From contig ML133394.1 of assembly GCA_003864495.1 (NCBI GenBank), positions 1,674,001-1,738,000 of the forward strand: a stretch of 64,000 bases of DNA. Direction: 5' to 3'. The notes below the pieces were generated by a model. The model made no database searches. It saw only the letters and a program-made list of their open reading frames with translations, and had not been told where the DNA came from. This document shows positions 1 to 12,586 of this stretch, in pieces. Origin of the DNA: Nemopilema nomurai (Eukaryota > Cnidaria > Scyphozoa > Rhizostomeae > Rhizostomatidae). A program made the position numbers and the translations under genes. Each line of letters begins with the position of its first letter. Position 1 is the stretch's first letter.

Positions 1-3000
1 TTTTGAAATTTGTTCTCATTTTAATGCTTTTACATTGACTGAGATGACAGGCAATTAGGAATGATGGGTCTCGCTTCCCAGTTAGCCAAGTTTGAGCATA
101 TGCATTTGCATATACGTTGGGCAAAAGGATTCCTTTTTGATGAAGTCCCTATCAACATAGACTTCTAAAGCCTGCAATTAAATCTTGTTCTTTGACATAA
201 CTAGAAAACTCTTTTGGTGTGGCATGAAGGTATCGCATTGGAAGCTATAAGAATAAAGAACTTCGAGAAGAAATCTCGGTTCAATCGCTCGAAAGTGCGT
301 TGTAGCGAAACACGAAAGTGTCATTTTTCCACCTTTTCTTCCAAAATACAACGAACTGACCAGCTTCACAAAATTCTGATCAGCTGCCAAGATGACACTG
401 AAAAGGGAAGGCACAAGCGTCGATTGTTAGTTTAGTCAACCTGTCAATATCACTTCAAGTAAAATACTTGATGGCTACTGTTTAAAGGTGAGAGTAGTCG
501 ACTGTCTATGACGAAATTCCCATAAAAATTGTTGCTGATTTCAAAAATTTTCCAGTTGAATACTTTTAACGACTTTAATGTGTTTCAAGTTGTGTTTGCT
601 CACATGGGACGCTTGGCGGGAGCCCCAAAACTCGAGCGCCAACTTGGAGCGGTCATTTGTGAACAAATAGGACCATGCTCCCAAGAGACGGGTACTTAAA
701 CAGAGGGTGTCTCTTTCAATTAGCCCATACCGTGCCAACAATGGGGTATATCTTGAGACACACAGACCGCAAATTCACACTAATTGCGACAAAGTTACCA
801 TTGTTTATAGATTTGCTCATTTCCTGTTTATCGAAAAAGCAATTAATGCGCATTTCAAAGACATGGAAAACAAGTTATCAAAGCTAAATGTTGGCTAAAA
901 AGACAAAAGCTTAAAGACGAAATCAGCGTCATGGCTGCTTTGTAGGCCTTTGCCAGGGTTCACCCTTATGGCGGCTCGATTGCGCAAGACGATATGAGCA
1001 TAAACCATTTACTTTGTCAGCTTTTGGTCATTTTCCGACGTTCGCACACTCTGAGAAATGCTGGATGAAAGGGTTCTAAACCGTGTTTCTATTGTTCCGT
1101 GCCGTATGAAACTAAAAGTTCTTCAGGGCGTTAAACCCATTATTATTGAGCAAATTCTTCTAATTTTGCCCTTTCCTGCAAAAGAAGATCCTCTGATTAG
1201 TAAATGATTGTTTGAATGAAATGACTTGATTTCATGGGAATGGGTGCTTAACTTTGACTCGTGTCCATCGAGTCTCACTTCAGCATTACCACTTCCTCAC
1301 AAATACATTCGACCTTACTGCCCTGTAGACAGCAGGAGCGGAAACATATAACACATGATACGAAGAGCAATGCTACAGTTTGTTAAAATTCGTTAACTAT
1401 ATAAGCGAAATGTAAGTGAAATGTGATTGAATTAAGTTTGCTGCTGAAATCAAAATATGCATCTAAGTTGATGAGAGTTTGCTGATTGCCCTCTTACCGC
1501 TCCCAGAAGCCTAACATTCAGTTATAAGTACCTTTGTTTGCAAAAGTCATATTTTGTGGTATCAGACAATATAGTAGACCATTGCCCTAACGAAACAAAT
1601 TGATTTTCTTACATTGTATTTTTAAAGCTATGGGGAACACCTGGCGGCGTTCAAGTTCTGAACGCTGGCATTTATAATTGTCATTGTTGTGCGTGGAGCT
1701 TCCCTATATTGTTATGTCCAAAACAAAGTTGCATATTCTCACGGATTCATAGAGGATTGTTAAGTGAAGCAGTCAAGGCTTTAAGTAATTATTCAAGGCT
1801 GCGTATTAAATGTGTCTGACACAATATCCTGACGAAATCATCGATGTATTATATTGACGTCGTGATGGACGCTTTCAAGAAGAAGGTGGTACTCAAATGT
1901 CAAGAAATCGGCGATATTCGCTTTCGACTAATATATTTGCTAATCATCAATGGGATACTGCTGCTTTCCTTTTCTATTGACATAGTTGGATTTCTGTAAT
2001 GAAGGTTTTAAAGCAATGGAAATTTGGAGAGAATAACAATCAAACTCTGATTATCGATTTGACAGAAAGCTAACTTCGCAAATAATGTTGCTTAAAAACG
2101 TTTGGTCATACTATCCCCCTTATTCAAATTCTGAATATGGTAAATTTCCTTCAGTCTATATATGCAATTTTTTGTTGGCATTTAAAAGAAGCACATCTCG
2201 GTAATGGATTAAAGTTTTGCCTAGACTAAGTGAACCGGATAAATATAGGTAATAAAACTGCATCTCTGCTTAACATAAGGAAGGCATTAGGATTTCCTTG
2301 GCTAGAGCTAGTCACCGGCTTGTGATGAGCTTCTTGCAAGGTAGATTGTCCAGATTTCGTACACTAAGTGGAAGCTTATTAATTTGCTTGACCAAGTAGG
2401 CCCGAAATGCTGGCAAGTACACCTGAGAACAAATTCTAAAGACTGCTAACACACAATGGTGACCCAGGACATATCAAATATGTTTTTTCTGCACTACTTA
2501 TCCCAGTTTTTCTCCATTGAATAAATAATGAGACATCGCAAGTATGGCTTACTACTTTTGGGATTGTTTTCTCGGGTTAAATTTATACATCAAATGTTTT
2601 GATAAAAGGACTCATTGACTGTTGCAGAAACTTATTTTGTTTGCGTGTGTTATCAGTTCAATTCAAAAAGTATCGCAGATTTTGTTTGCAATGCCTGACC
2701 GACTTCAAAAACCAATAAAACGGAGATAAATTCTTTATACATGACCCTTGAAAATTATTATTCACTGTTGAGTTTTTTCTTTAAGATTTATTGTCTCTTT
2801 GTCGAGGGAATGCATTTGACCATCTCTTGTCGCGCATTCCAGAGCGTGTCATTCTGTCGGAATCCGTGTTTCTTTTCTAAAAAATCCGATTGTTTTACTC
2901 TAAAAAGAAACTGAAACACGCGTAGCTTTTGATGATTTTTATTCGGGAGATTCAGAGGGTGGGCGTGAATTTCACTATCAATGCTGTCCCAAGGTCATGC

Positions 3001-3869
3001 ATTAACTGGTAAACGACACTTTATACTATCTTTTGCCCTGGGTCAGACTTCTGTCTGGTTTTGCGTCTATTGTACAGATCTTCCTTTACAACACGATTCA
3101 CATCTCAAGATTTTAGGGGCACCACCTCTCGTTTCACCCTTAAACAAACAGTAGACATTTTTATAATCATCAACACTTAATGAGAGTGGTTTTGGCACAG
3201 GGTTGTGTTTGCTCACGAAAACACATCAACTGTATGCTGTTCGCCTTGTTTAAAAACTTGGCACAGGGAGATCAATTTCCCCTCGAACTTCCCATGCGCC
3301 AATTTCTATTGATGTCCTATCAGCCCACATTTGCACCTTCGTTGATTTGCTGGCGATAATTGTTCATATTGTAGCGATAAGCTTCCAGGCTACAGGCGAA
3401 TAAACGACCAAGGTTCTCGTTTGCCCTTATGTTCTTCCCGAACAAAGCTCGTTCGGCGGCTTGCGCACGCGTGCCATTTTTCCGGAGGAAAACCCTAAAC
3501 AAACAACGGCTAATTGAAGTTAATAACGGGGTATATGCGATGTCTACAAACAAAGGAACACTTAAGCACAGAGTCCATCACAGTGCAACTCCGACTGCGC
3601 AGTGGTTTCTTCAGAAGACTTTGAATAACAAACAGAACCCAGGGTGGGGTGGGGGTTAAGCTAGGCTGAAAGCTTCCTTCTGGCCAGGTAGATGCATAGA
3701 CTTGACCTTCTCAAAGGGTAGTCGGTCCCACAGAATTGCTTTACCTTTTTTAATGTTTTTTGTCGAAAAAGTTGGTTGTGAATCATTAAATGGGATGTGG
3801 GAGAGCATAGTCAGGTGTGGTAGAAACAGGCTTTGATGAAAATGACTATTAAATGTATTCCTTTTACAG
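1..3869. other. Upstream / intron 1 of the T-box gene, no coding exon seen
   Basis: No stretch here encodes the N-terminal part of a T-box (the block ending just before the RMFPVLK motif), and the short open frames look random. The first coding exon of the Brachyury gene therefore probably lies left of the window, and this region is most simply intron 1. No repeat of note was seen. Confidence 0.5.
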
Positions 3870-6800
3870 ACGCATGTTCCCGGTTTTGAAGATGGCTGTC
3901 AAAGGGTTGGAGCCACAAGCGATGTACTCATTTTTGCTTGACTTTGTGGCCGTAGAAGATCATCGTTGGAAGTACGTCAATGGAGAATGGGTTCCTGGTG
4001 GGAAACCTGAGCCGGCCTCTACCAGCTCGGTCTATATTCACCCGGATTCGCCAAATTTCGGCTCGCACTGGATGAAGAATCCCGTCGCATTCACGAAGGT
4101 GAAACTAACAAACAAGATGAATGGAGAAGGCCAGGTATGAACCAATTAGTTTTTATTCTACATTCTTTAGTAGCACAAGGCTTTGCTGTGAAATTCTCCC
4201 AATTGGTGATACATGTGCCTTCGCATTTCCTCCGCAAGACTAACTAGGAGTGATTTCACTGGGTATCGTCATCATCACATTGTTCAAATTTTTTGGACGC
4301 CCCAACCATCTCCTGAGGATAACATAAGGTCCTAAAATCCTCTAACAATCAGATTTTAAATTCAAATACTATTTTTTTCTATTCTACGTATGCGTCAGCA
4401 GGAGAGTCTTTACTCCATTATCGATGATTGGAAAAAATTGATTTAGGCCTAATGTCGATATTTCTAATCCTTACCCTAATTCATGAGGGAATGATTATTT
4501 ATGTCATGCAATCTATTAAATTATAGCCTCCCCGTGCCCTTTATTTATGGTCTTCCGACACTAAAGAAATATATTAACTGATCTGAGTTGAGTTGAAACC
4601 TCAAGCCTAAACAAACTTTAAGAAAAATAGACATCAATTTGACTAGCGCATTTTCCCAGGATCATAAAGGAACTATGGAATGCATTTTATGACTGTTAGT
4701 TTATTGTTAGTGATGTTTGACATGCAAGTATTGATCGGCGAATTCACATGATAGAGAATTAGGGAGGAGGGCAAATAAACATTTAGAAGGGAGATCATAT
4801 CTTCCTTACCTTGAATTGAAGTCTTAGAAAGAGACAACTGTTAGATCTCGCCGTCACGATCGAAATTTAGAAAGATCGTGTTTGTTTATTGGATGAGCCT
4901 GTTTTAAGATTGCTCACTTTAATAGGAAGGTTCCCCTTTCGGCAGTTCTGTGCGCCTGTTCGCAATTTTTCCTAGCTCAATGTACGAAGTCATTGCAGGA
5001 CTCCAGCGGCCTTCCATCTTGTTTCAAGTATCATTCTTCCATCCAAAGCTCGGTTTAACCCCTTCCTGATTTCCAAAGCTACAAAAGCTTGAAAAAGATC
5101 TGAGTTACTACCGGCGGAAAATACCTGAAAGATACGCTTAACTTATTTGCTGTGGCGGAGTCAGTCTCCAGGTCTTCTGTATTGTTAGGCCCGTCAAAAC
5201 AGAGCCTACACGGTGGTAATGCTCAAAGCGAGGACACGAGCTGGCTCCCGCTGCAATGCGAAGAATGAAAACAATTGTTGTTCCACGCGCCTCTTTAACT
5301 ATGACTAAAAACATTTCAAGTGGGCTCAGTGGAGGGATTCTCTGGAACATAGGCAGGTATTGCGAAGGCGCAAAATGTTGGTCAGAGCGGCTGTCTTCGG
5401 AAAAATGAAGGCAAGCGGTGTGTTAAATGGATCCTGGTCTGGGAATGGCGGAAAAGCGCTTTTCTCTGTGGAAGAAAGACTTTGTTTTCTGTTGCCTCTG
5501 ATAGGAATTTGTAAAGAGAGGGTCATTGCAATGAATAAAGCTTTTGAGACCTCTCCATGGACATCCAGTGCTTCAAATGTAGCGACTAGCACTTCTTTTC
5601 TACTGCCATTAGAATCACTGGCGTCGTAAGCACGGGTTTGATATGGTTTCGGCCATTCTCTGCTCTCTCCAAGTGTGGGTGAATAAAAATGGTTATCTGC
5701 TCAGATATTATCAACCTATTCACGGCTTAGATTCTGGCTAGGATTGGTGCATCGCTCTGGGGAGATGAGTAATTGGGAGATGACGTGTTTGTCAAACGGA
5801 AAAGGAATGCATGTTGTTGCGTCCAAGCCCTTTTGTAAGCATAATGGCATGCCAAAAGCACCAGCCTGTTTAAACTGAGGCATCCGGTCCCGCCTGAATT
5901 TGTCAGCAAAATTCCATTACCCTTCGTTCATTTGGCATCAAATTTTCAAAAATGGAAATTATGATGTCTCAAAAGCCGCTGAAAATGTCTGCAATCATTA
6001 AATGCTATATACCTATGATTAGGCTAAAAATCTTTTGATGAATATCAGAAAGTTGAGGCCTGTTGTCGTTCAGCTTGTCAGCGCTGTATTGACCCTGTTT
6101 TGCATTCCTGAATTTCCCTTCACAAGAATCATATTAATTGCAGTCATGCAGTAATGCCAACAAGGGGAACCAGAGCACTGCTCTTAACCTTTGGGGCCAG
6201 CAATTAGAAATAGGGTTTTTATCATCGCAATGCCTAAAAGATTCTAGAATTAAATGATGCATGTCCACCATGGCTGGGCGTGCCGCAAGCAAATGTTTTG
6301 CCTTTAGACATCCTTCTAAGGCTTTCTTGCAAAACCTCTTTGTTTATGTCACTTACAGATATCTTTGCTTAAGTTGAGGAGGCCACTTCAAATATTTCAA
6401 GAGAACACTTCCTCTCTTCCAGGTAATGCTTCATTCGCTTCACAAATACCAGCCTCGTATTCACATCATACGAGTGGGTGCACCCGATGGGGAACAAACA
6501 GTCAGCACTCACAGTTTTCCAGAGACGCAATTCATAGCCGTCACTGCCTATCAAAACGAAGAGGTACGAGGCCATGTTGTGGTTGTGCATGCTTTCCATC
6601 TTAAGACACTTGTCGACTGCCCTAATTTTGTAATTTCACGGCTATATTGAATTTGTAAGTTCAACTTTTTCTTAAAATGCCTGTGTTATTGACAGTGACT
6701 TTCTTTACTTATAGAAGCTGATGATGTCCATAGTTCTATGTCTTTAAATGTGACTCTATCTGTGTCTTTTTAGATAACTGCTTTGAAAATACAGCATAAT

Positions 6801-8388
6801 CCATTTGCAAAGGCGTTTTTAGATGCAAAAGAAAGGTAAGGATGATGATTTGCTCTGATTTCGCTGCAACCTGGTAGTTAGAATGTGGCTTAGGCATGAT
6901 ATTATTTATAGTTATTACTTATGGCATCATTCAACGCAATCAGTACCATCAAATCACTTAATTGTCGGTGGTTATGAACACAATTTTCAATCTCGTACAT
7001 ATAAATTTTAATTCTCTGCTTAAAAATTGCTTGCTGCTATTTTTGACTCACATGAAAGTTATTTTTCCACGACAGTTTACTCTAGAACATGCAGACGTAT
7101 GCTTTCTAATAACCTGTTTGTTGTTATAAGATTAATGTTGACATTTTATTGTCCATACTCAGGTCCGAGCACAAAGAGCTGGTGGAACGTGACGCCATGA
7201 GTCAATACGCATCAAATTGTAAGTGTTTTTGTTTGCAAAGAGCTTTTGAGCTCAGTCATAAGTATTACGACGCTCTGTCAACAGTACCAGTATTAATTTA
7301 ATCCCTCATTCAAATCAATCAAGCTTGCATTAAATGCTAGCATATAGAGACCCCGCTATGTAAGTGCTATTCTTATGAGGCATAATCGCATCTGATCAAT
7401 TAATTGCAGTGATCGCATTGATCAATAAATTGCAGTGATGGCGTATGATCAATCAATGACTTTGATTACCTTCTAGATGGCTATGTGCCATTCTTTAGAG
7501 CAATGATCGCGTATGATCAATCAATTGCAATGATCGTGTATGATCAATCAATGGCTTTGTTTACCTCGTAGATGCCTATGTCTACTCTTCGATGATGTGT
7601 CCCGGTGCGCAAAGTCCACTCTCCGGTCCGATGTCGTGCGAGCGGCGTTCTCACAGGGCTTCCCCCTACCCTTCACCTTACCAAAGAGCCTCTGACATGC
7701 TGCAATCAGGTATCGATCTTTTCTTTTACCTCGAGAAAGATTTGCTTACCATCTTTTTGATATCCACATTCTTACCTACCTCGCCAAAAGTGTTATGCAA
7801 TATTCGTTGTTATGCAAAACTTCTGTAAAGCCGCTTTGCTAAATGTGCCAATTAGCCCATAGTTTGAAGATTTTTTAGTTGCCAATGGTTGCTTGATATG
7901 TAGGTTGCACTCTTAAAATCTGAATTTTAAGCATGGATATGTATTTCAATGTAAATGCTCTAGATCACCTTCCTACGCCGTTCTTTGACTTCACTTATAC
8001 TCTTGATGTCTCATGGGTTTAAGTCTCTCAATAAAAATGGCTACCTTAAACAAGACTCATAGGCAAGGATTCCACTTCGATATATGTCCCACGTGTCACT
8101 GACTCCCTCTTGTATGTATTCACAGGAAACTGCTCATCGTATTATCGAAATTCGGATTCGCCCTACCTGTCGGGCTCCTGCGTACAATCACAGACGTGGC
8201 CACTGCATCACCTCGGGTACCCTTCGATGCTCCCGTCCAGCCATCAGATGAACAAACAGACAGACTCACTCCAGTCATCATCGGATTACATCGGCAGTGG
8301 TTCGTATTCTCCACTCGGACAATACACAATGCACAATCGAAGCGCCGAGCAAGGCATTGCTTGGAATCATTCCGTGATTTATCCTTAA
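3870..8388 (+). CDS. TBXT: Brachyury T-box transcription factor (5' partial)
   Basis: Sequence-specific T-box transcription factor; in animals Brachyury acts at the blastopore or mouth and in axial patterning. Exons: 3870-4134, 6423-6563, 6774-6835, 7163-7218, 7572-7709, 8126-8388 (stop TAA). All junctions are GT-AG and keep frame. Seen in the translation: RMFPVLK at the start of the first exon here, then [40 protein letters not shown] and KVKLTNK; next [13 protein letters not shown], then [16 protein letters not shown], then [13 protein letters not shown]. These are the central and C-terminal T-box blocks and match Brachyury better than Tbx2/6/Eomes. The C-terminal region is rich in Ser, Pro and Tyr and lacks a second domain. 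About 307 residues are encoded here. The N-terminus and first part of the T-box are missing, because that exon lies outside the window. The last introns are short. Confidence 0.93.
7443..7591 (+). repeat. Duplicated intron-end/exon-start segment in the Brachyury gene
   Basis: A segment of about 53 bp (7443-7495) recurs 95 bp downstream (7538-7590) with a few substitutions. Both copies contain GTATGATCAATCAATG, a pyrimidine-rich stretch, a TAG acceptor (7474-7476 and 7569-7571) and the following ATG-xCTATGT. The downstream copy is the acceptor used for the exon at 7572. Related TGATCAAT-rich units continue upstream to about 7390. Confidence 0.75.
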
Positions 8389-11073
8389 CCTGTTTCCGGG
8401 TTTCTAGTAATTCAAGGAATTTTATGGGGCAAAATTATCGACATATACACTTTTCACCTGTTAAAAGAAGAATGACGACAGATGTTCCACTCACAAAGTA
8501 GATTTTCAACGTTATTAGTCAAAGAATTAAAGTATGGCTACTTGTTCAGCACTTCCAGCTAACGGTGTCGAACACCCAGAGTTTCCCAAAGTTGCAGAGC
8601 ATTGATCGCAGAAGACACGAACAAAACTTGCGTGTTTACTTTGTACCTAAGTTTTTATGCAAGTTAACGTCATTCATACACGCGCAACTACCGACCCACC
8701 TTCAACAAGAAACTTTTAGAGTTTTGAAAGCAATAGCTCCCTTAAATAGGAAAAAAAGTTCCAAGATAAAAGCCCTTTGTTTATCGGGTTGAAAATCCAT
8801 TTATATTCCACAGCTCATAATTTATGCAATTGTATAGTTTCAATATTGTAAAAAGATAATCTTTATTGTTGCATTCTAACTGTTATATTTGCTTTAAAGG
8901 CAATGCAATGATTCCTCTAAACTTTGTTTATTTTACCCCTATTTTCAAATGGTTGTAATTCTGGTTGTCAAATGGCAATTTAGACGAACAAACAAAATAT
9001 ATTAGCAAGTAAAACAAAATCATTGACTCGCTTGGCGGTTCTTGTCATAGATAACTTTAGTGAAAATTCATAAGGCTGTCTTTGCTGCCACACTTTCAGC
9101 AAGCTTAATGACATTTAAACATAGTCTAGAGGAACTTGTTGACACAAAGTAGTAAATGTAGAAGATCTTATTGTTCCTTGTTTGATTTGAAGACAAATTC
9201 TATAAACGGAAAAGTCATTGTTATCGACGGAGTTAGTGCTTCACACTGTAAATGCCATACAGTGCTGCACTAATGTTTATGACCTAGAGTAGAAGTATGT
9301 TGATTGAAAAGCACTTGTACATATCAATGTGTGTCTAACTGAGGCTCATCCTGCAATATCCAACATGAATTTGCTACACAAAGATAATCTCTCTGTAAGC
9401 CTAGGTAGATAAACTTTTTCCCAATAGGAAGCTAGGGGTTTTGATCTCTGATTTGAGTGTAGCAGCTGAAATTTATACAATGATATTCAATAGTGACGTT
9501 GCGAGAAAGGACTTCGAAGTTTACAAGTTGGCAGGTATCTGATTGGCCTTAACCTAATTCATTTTGCCAAAAACTGTCGAAGCAGACCTACGTAAATCAG
9601 TATAAAAACTGCGAACAAAGTTTAACAAATTTGTGTTTACATTCAAGATGCATTGCGTAGTTTCCTTCTGATAATAACATGCGTTCATTTGTTCCATAGA
9701 AGCCAAAATATTTTTTTCCAGCTGATCATTTCTCACGTCTCATCGTGAAAATTTCCTTTTAATTGTTTCGTTAAGCATGCGAGTGTCTTGCTAACAATGA
9801 AATTGGTCAGCACCTTTACCGAAGTGTCCTTTGATAATGTAGAGATTGGATGCAGCAAGATAATGTAGAAATTGGATGGAACAAGGTGGTGAGTGTGATA
9901 ACGAAAGAAAGATAGTAATCGCGGTGATAATGTTTTGACTCTAGTACAATCATGCTCTAAATCATTCTTCAGATAAGGAAATAGACATGACTACAGCCCT
10001 TGTGGTGTCTTTATATTATATTGCTCATAATCGAGCTCGCCAAACAAGTGGTGTTCAATATTATGTTGATACTGCCAACCGCAAACACGCAACCATGTAG
10101 TACTGTCCATGGACTCCTTCCCTACTGTGGCCTAAAATGGCCACGACCTGTGCCTCATTGCCATACATGGCATTGATAACTGTTGAAATGCAACTTAGCC
10201 GTCTACCTTTTTATGTCATCTCAACTACAAGACTTCTTCTCTTGAAACCACCAATTACACAGTCAACAAAGCAAAGGCCACGAATCGAGTCGAATCGAAT
10301 TACATGATGCAATTGACATATTCTTACGGAAATAAATGCAACATATATAAATTATATGAAGCCAACTTTGACCAAAAATGAGTTCTTGGAATACCAAACA
10401 TGCCAAAAAAGCAGATGAAGCTAGAATAACAAAATATTACACTGCCAACCCTCTAAAAGGCCTTGATGCCCTTTGCGGCTCAATTATCGAAGCTCTGAGA
10501 AATTGCAGTAATTTTTGGGTAACAGCTGTCAGCTGAGCTCAGCTGCATAAATTTAAGATGTGTACTGGTTACAACAAAATTTGTTTTAAACACTTATATG
10601 TTGTTTTACTGATTTATTTCTTTCATTCGTTTATATTTCATTTGTTTTCTAGGCTGTAGTGCAATTGCATAACATGATTGAACACCTGTCAGTCTTATAA
10701 TACTTCTTATTTTCCCTCTTGTGCATTATCACCCTTAAACTTTGTATTTCTATGGCGTCTTTTCACAGTGCCAAAACAGTAATGTAGAGTTTGTTATACC
10801 AGTCGGCAATTCACCAATGAGACGATCTATGAGATGTAACACATGTAAAAATTCTTTGTATGAAATTGGAATTCAATGGAAAATGAAGATAGAAAAGCTA
10901 AAAACTACATGAGCTAGACAACAATTAATTAATGAATTTTTCCAATGACAATTATACCAATATATTACACAAAAATAATACACTTCCAAAATGACCTATT
11001 TAATTCTTAAACCAAGACAGTCTCAGAGAAAAGTCTGGCAGTAAAAATCTGAGTCCATTAGGTTCCAAGCTTC
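8389..11073. other. Intergenic: 3' flank of Brachyury and of the BAG gene
   Basis: No supported coding region. It holds the unresolved 3' UTRs of two convergent genes. The only structure noticed is a diverged direct duplication of about 26 bp at 9835-9887 (ATAATGTAGAGATTGGATG and its copy). Confidence 0.5.
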
Positions 11074-12096
11074 TTATTCCAACAAACTTGCAGCTGGTTT
11101 TTCCTCACATGCATGCAGAGTAACTTGAGATGCCTCTGCCAAAGAGTATGAAAGCTCCTCTGGAACTTTGTCATCTTGAGTATGTTCTTTGCCAGTTTCA
11201 TTCACATCCATGTCTGTACTTGAATGGCAAGCTTCAAACAGATCACCTATACTTATAGAAGTTGATTCTAACTCTGTGTCCCCAAGAACACCATTTGAAT
11301 TGTCAAGGCATCTTTCGTCCAAACTTCCTAACTCTCCATTTATCTGTTGTGCAAGCTTTCTCCTGCACATCCGAACATCTTCATCTCCATCAGTTGGAAT
11401 TTCATCTAGCTTCAATAAACACTTAGTAAACATTTCTTCAATGTACCGATAGTCCTTGGAATCTCTTGTTATAACAGCTGATGCCTTGATAGCTAGCTCT
11501 TCTACTGTGTCCTCAATATTCTTTATTCGCTTCAGTTTAGCTGCCTTTGGATCTAAAGTGGTTTGAGGCTCTTTTCCAAGTCGCTTTTCTTGCGGCGTAC
11601 CATGGCTTTCATCTGTTGATTCATTGCTGTGTAAATCATTCCGCGTTTCGTCGCTGGTGAGTGAATCAGCAGATGATCCCACAACTTCTTGGTCATGTGA
11701 AAACTCCTCAGTTACTGTGTTTGTCTCTATTTCCCTTCTTCTTGACGACTTCGTTTCTGGTTCCGTTTGTTTACTCGCTTCATCACGTCTGGCTACCCTC
11801 TCTGTCGCCCCGGTTGATGGGGTTTCCTCGGTTACTCGCTGAATGGGTATTTCCCAATACCTCCTGCCAGACTTCGCATCACGTTGCCATCTAGGCATTG
11901 ACTGGCCTCTATAGGCTGCTCCATCGTCTCTTGAATGCTGCTGGCAATGACAGCTATTACATTGATCGAAAAACCGGTTCGTTCTCGGTGGACGTGAACG
12001 CCCCCTTTGGAAGTTCCTCGGCCTTTCGGCTGTAGGAGGCCCCCAAATCATGAATGGTTGTGGAGTAGCGTGAGCGAAATCGTAACCGTAGCCCAT
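11074..12096 (-). CDS. BAG-domain Hsp70 co-chaperone, intronless
   Basis: 340 residues in one exon. BAG proteins bind the Hsp70 ATPase domain and act as nucleotide-exchange factors. The BAG domain is at about residues 188-261: three predicted helices with IEDTVEELAIKA, then YRYIEEMFTKCLLKLDEI, then VRMCRRKLAQQINGEL. This matches the pattern in which LL.LD.I and R..RK..V..I contact Hsp70. The N-terminal half is disordered, rich in Arg, Ser, Glu and Thr, with a Cys/His cluster (CNSCHCQQH, about 46-54) and an EIPIQRV segment (82-88) like the IPV motifs by which BAG3 holds small heat-shock proteins. No WW domain is present, so it could be BAG3- or BAG4-like; I do not assign a symbol. It is head to head with an Hsp40 gene and its upstream region carries a TATA box and heat-shock-element pentamers. 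Confidence 0.9.
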   Translation of the reverse strand: MGYGYDFAHATPQPFMIWGPPTAERPRNFQRGRSRPPRTNRFFDQCNSCHCQQHSRDDGAAYRGQSMPRWQRDAKSGRRYWEIPIQRVTEETPSTGATERVARRDEASKQTEPETKSSRRREIETNTVTEEFSHDQEVVGSSADSLTSDETRNDLHSNESTDESHGTPQEKRLGKEPQTTLDPKAAKLKRIKNIEDTVEELAIKASAVITRDSKDYRYIEEMFTKCLLKLDEIPTDGDEDVRMCRRKLAQQINGELGSLDERCLDNSNGVLGDTELESTSISIGDLFEACHSSTDMDVNETGKEHTQDDKVPEELSYSLAEASQVTLHACEEKPAASLLE

Positions 12097-12185
12097 TCTC
12101 TGATCAGCTCAAATATCCAAATGCGTTCGCTAGTTTTCTCTTCAGACTTGATTTGTTTGATCTGATCATGAAGCTCTTCTCCCCA

Positions 12186-12192
12186 ATTTATA
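12186..12192 (-). promoter_or_regulatory. TATA box of the BAG gene
   Basis: TATAAAT on the minus strand, about 95 bp upstream of the BAG start codon and just downstream (in that gene's sense) of the heat-shock pentamer array at 12204-12248. The spacing fits a short 5' UTR of about 60 bp. Confidence 0.55.
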
Positions 12193-12203
12193 TTGTGTTT
12201 CGC

Positions 12204-12248
12204 GGAACTCTCTAGAACATTTTAGAACTGCCTCCAATTCACTAGAAC
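12204..12248. promoter_or_regulatory. Heat-shock element array, BAG side
   Basis: Consecutive 5-bp units GGAAC, TCTCT, AGAAC, ATTTT, AGAAC run from 12204 to 12228, so nGAAn is perfect in units 1, 3 and 5 and units 2 and 4 match nTTCn at two of three bases. A further in-phase AGAAC lies at 12244-12248. This is the layout of an HSF1 trimer site. Confidence 0.65.
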
Positions 12249-12402
12249 TGGTCGCTGCGTAGAATTTTTGTCGTAGGGTTTCTTCGATTCTTTCTCCTTC
12301 TTATTCAATAATTGTATCTTTCAGTAGCATAAATGTGTATATTGCCGAAATTATACATTTAAAAACTACTTGAAAGTGTATATTTCTTGCTGCTTGACTT
12401 TT

Positions 12403-12410
12403 TATATAAC
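12403..12410 (+). promoter_or_regulatory. Possible TATA box of the DNAJB gene
   Basis: TATATAAC lies 177 bp upstream of the Hsp40 start codon. If it is used, the HSE at 12497-12526 would fall in the 5' UTR, so the true start site is uncertain. Confidence 0.3.
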
Positions 12411-12496
12411 TTTTTCGCGTTTCAGTCCTAAAAAACAAATCTCGTGCTGATAGCCGCTGCGGGGGAAGTGTCGTCAGCAACTTTGGCCTTTGGTGA

Positions 12497-12526
12497 CTTC
12501 TGGAAGGTTTTGGAAAGTTCGGAAAT
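12497..12526. promoter_or_regulatory. Heat-shock element array, DNAJB side
   Basis: Six contiguous pentamers: CTTCT, GGAAG, GTTTT, GGAAA, GTTCG, GAAAT. Units 1, 2, 4 and 5 are perfect alternating nTTCn/nGAAn; units 3 and 6 match two of three. It ends 60 bp before the Hsp40 start codon. Confidence 0.65.
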
Positions 12527-12586
12527 CTGCTGAAATCGCTATGAATTAGGAAAGGGTACAACACAAGTCCGTTGAAGAGACTAAAA

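Noticed and set aside
8196..8501. 101-residue plus-strand frame overlapping the last Brachyury exon
   Set aside because: Out of frame with the well-spliced T-box gene and without family resemblance.
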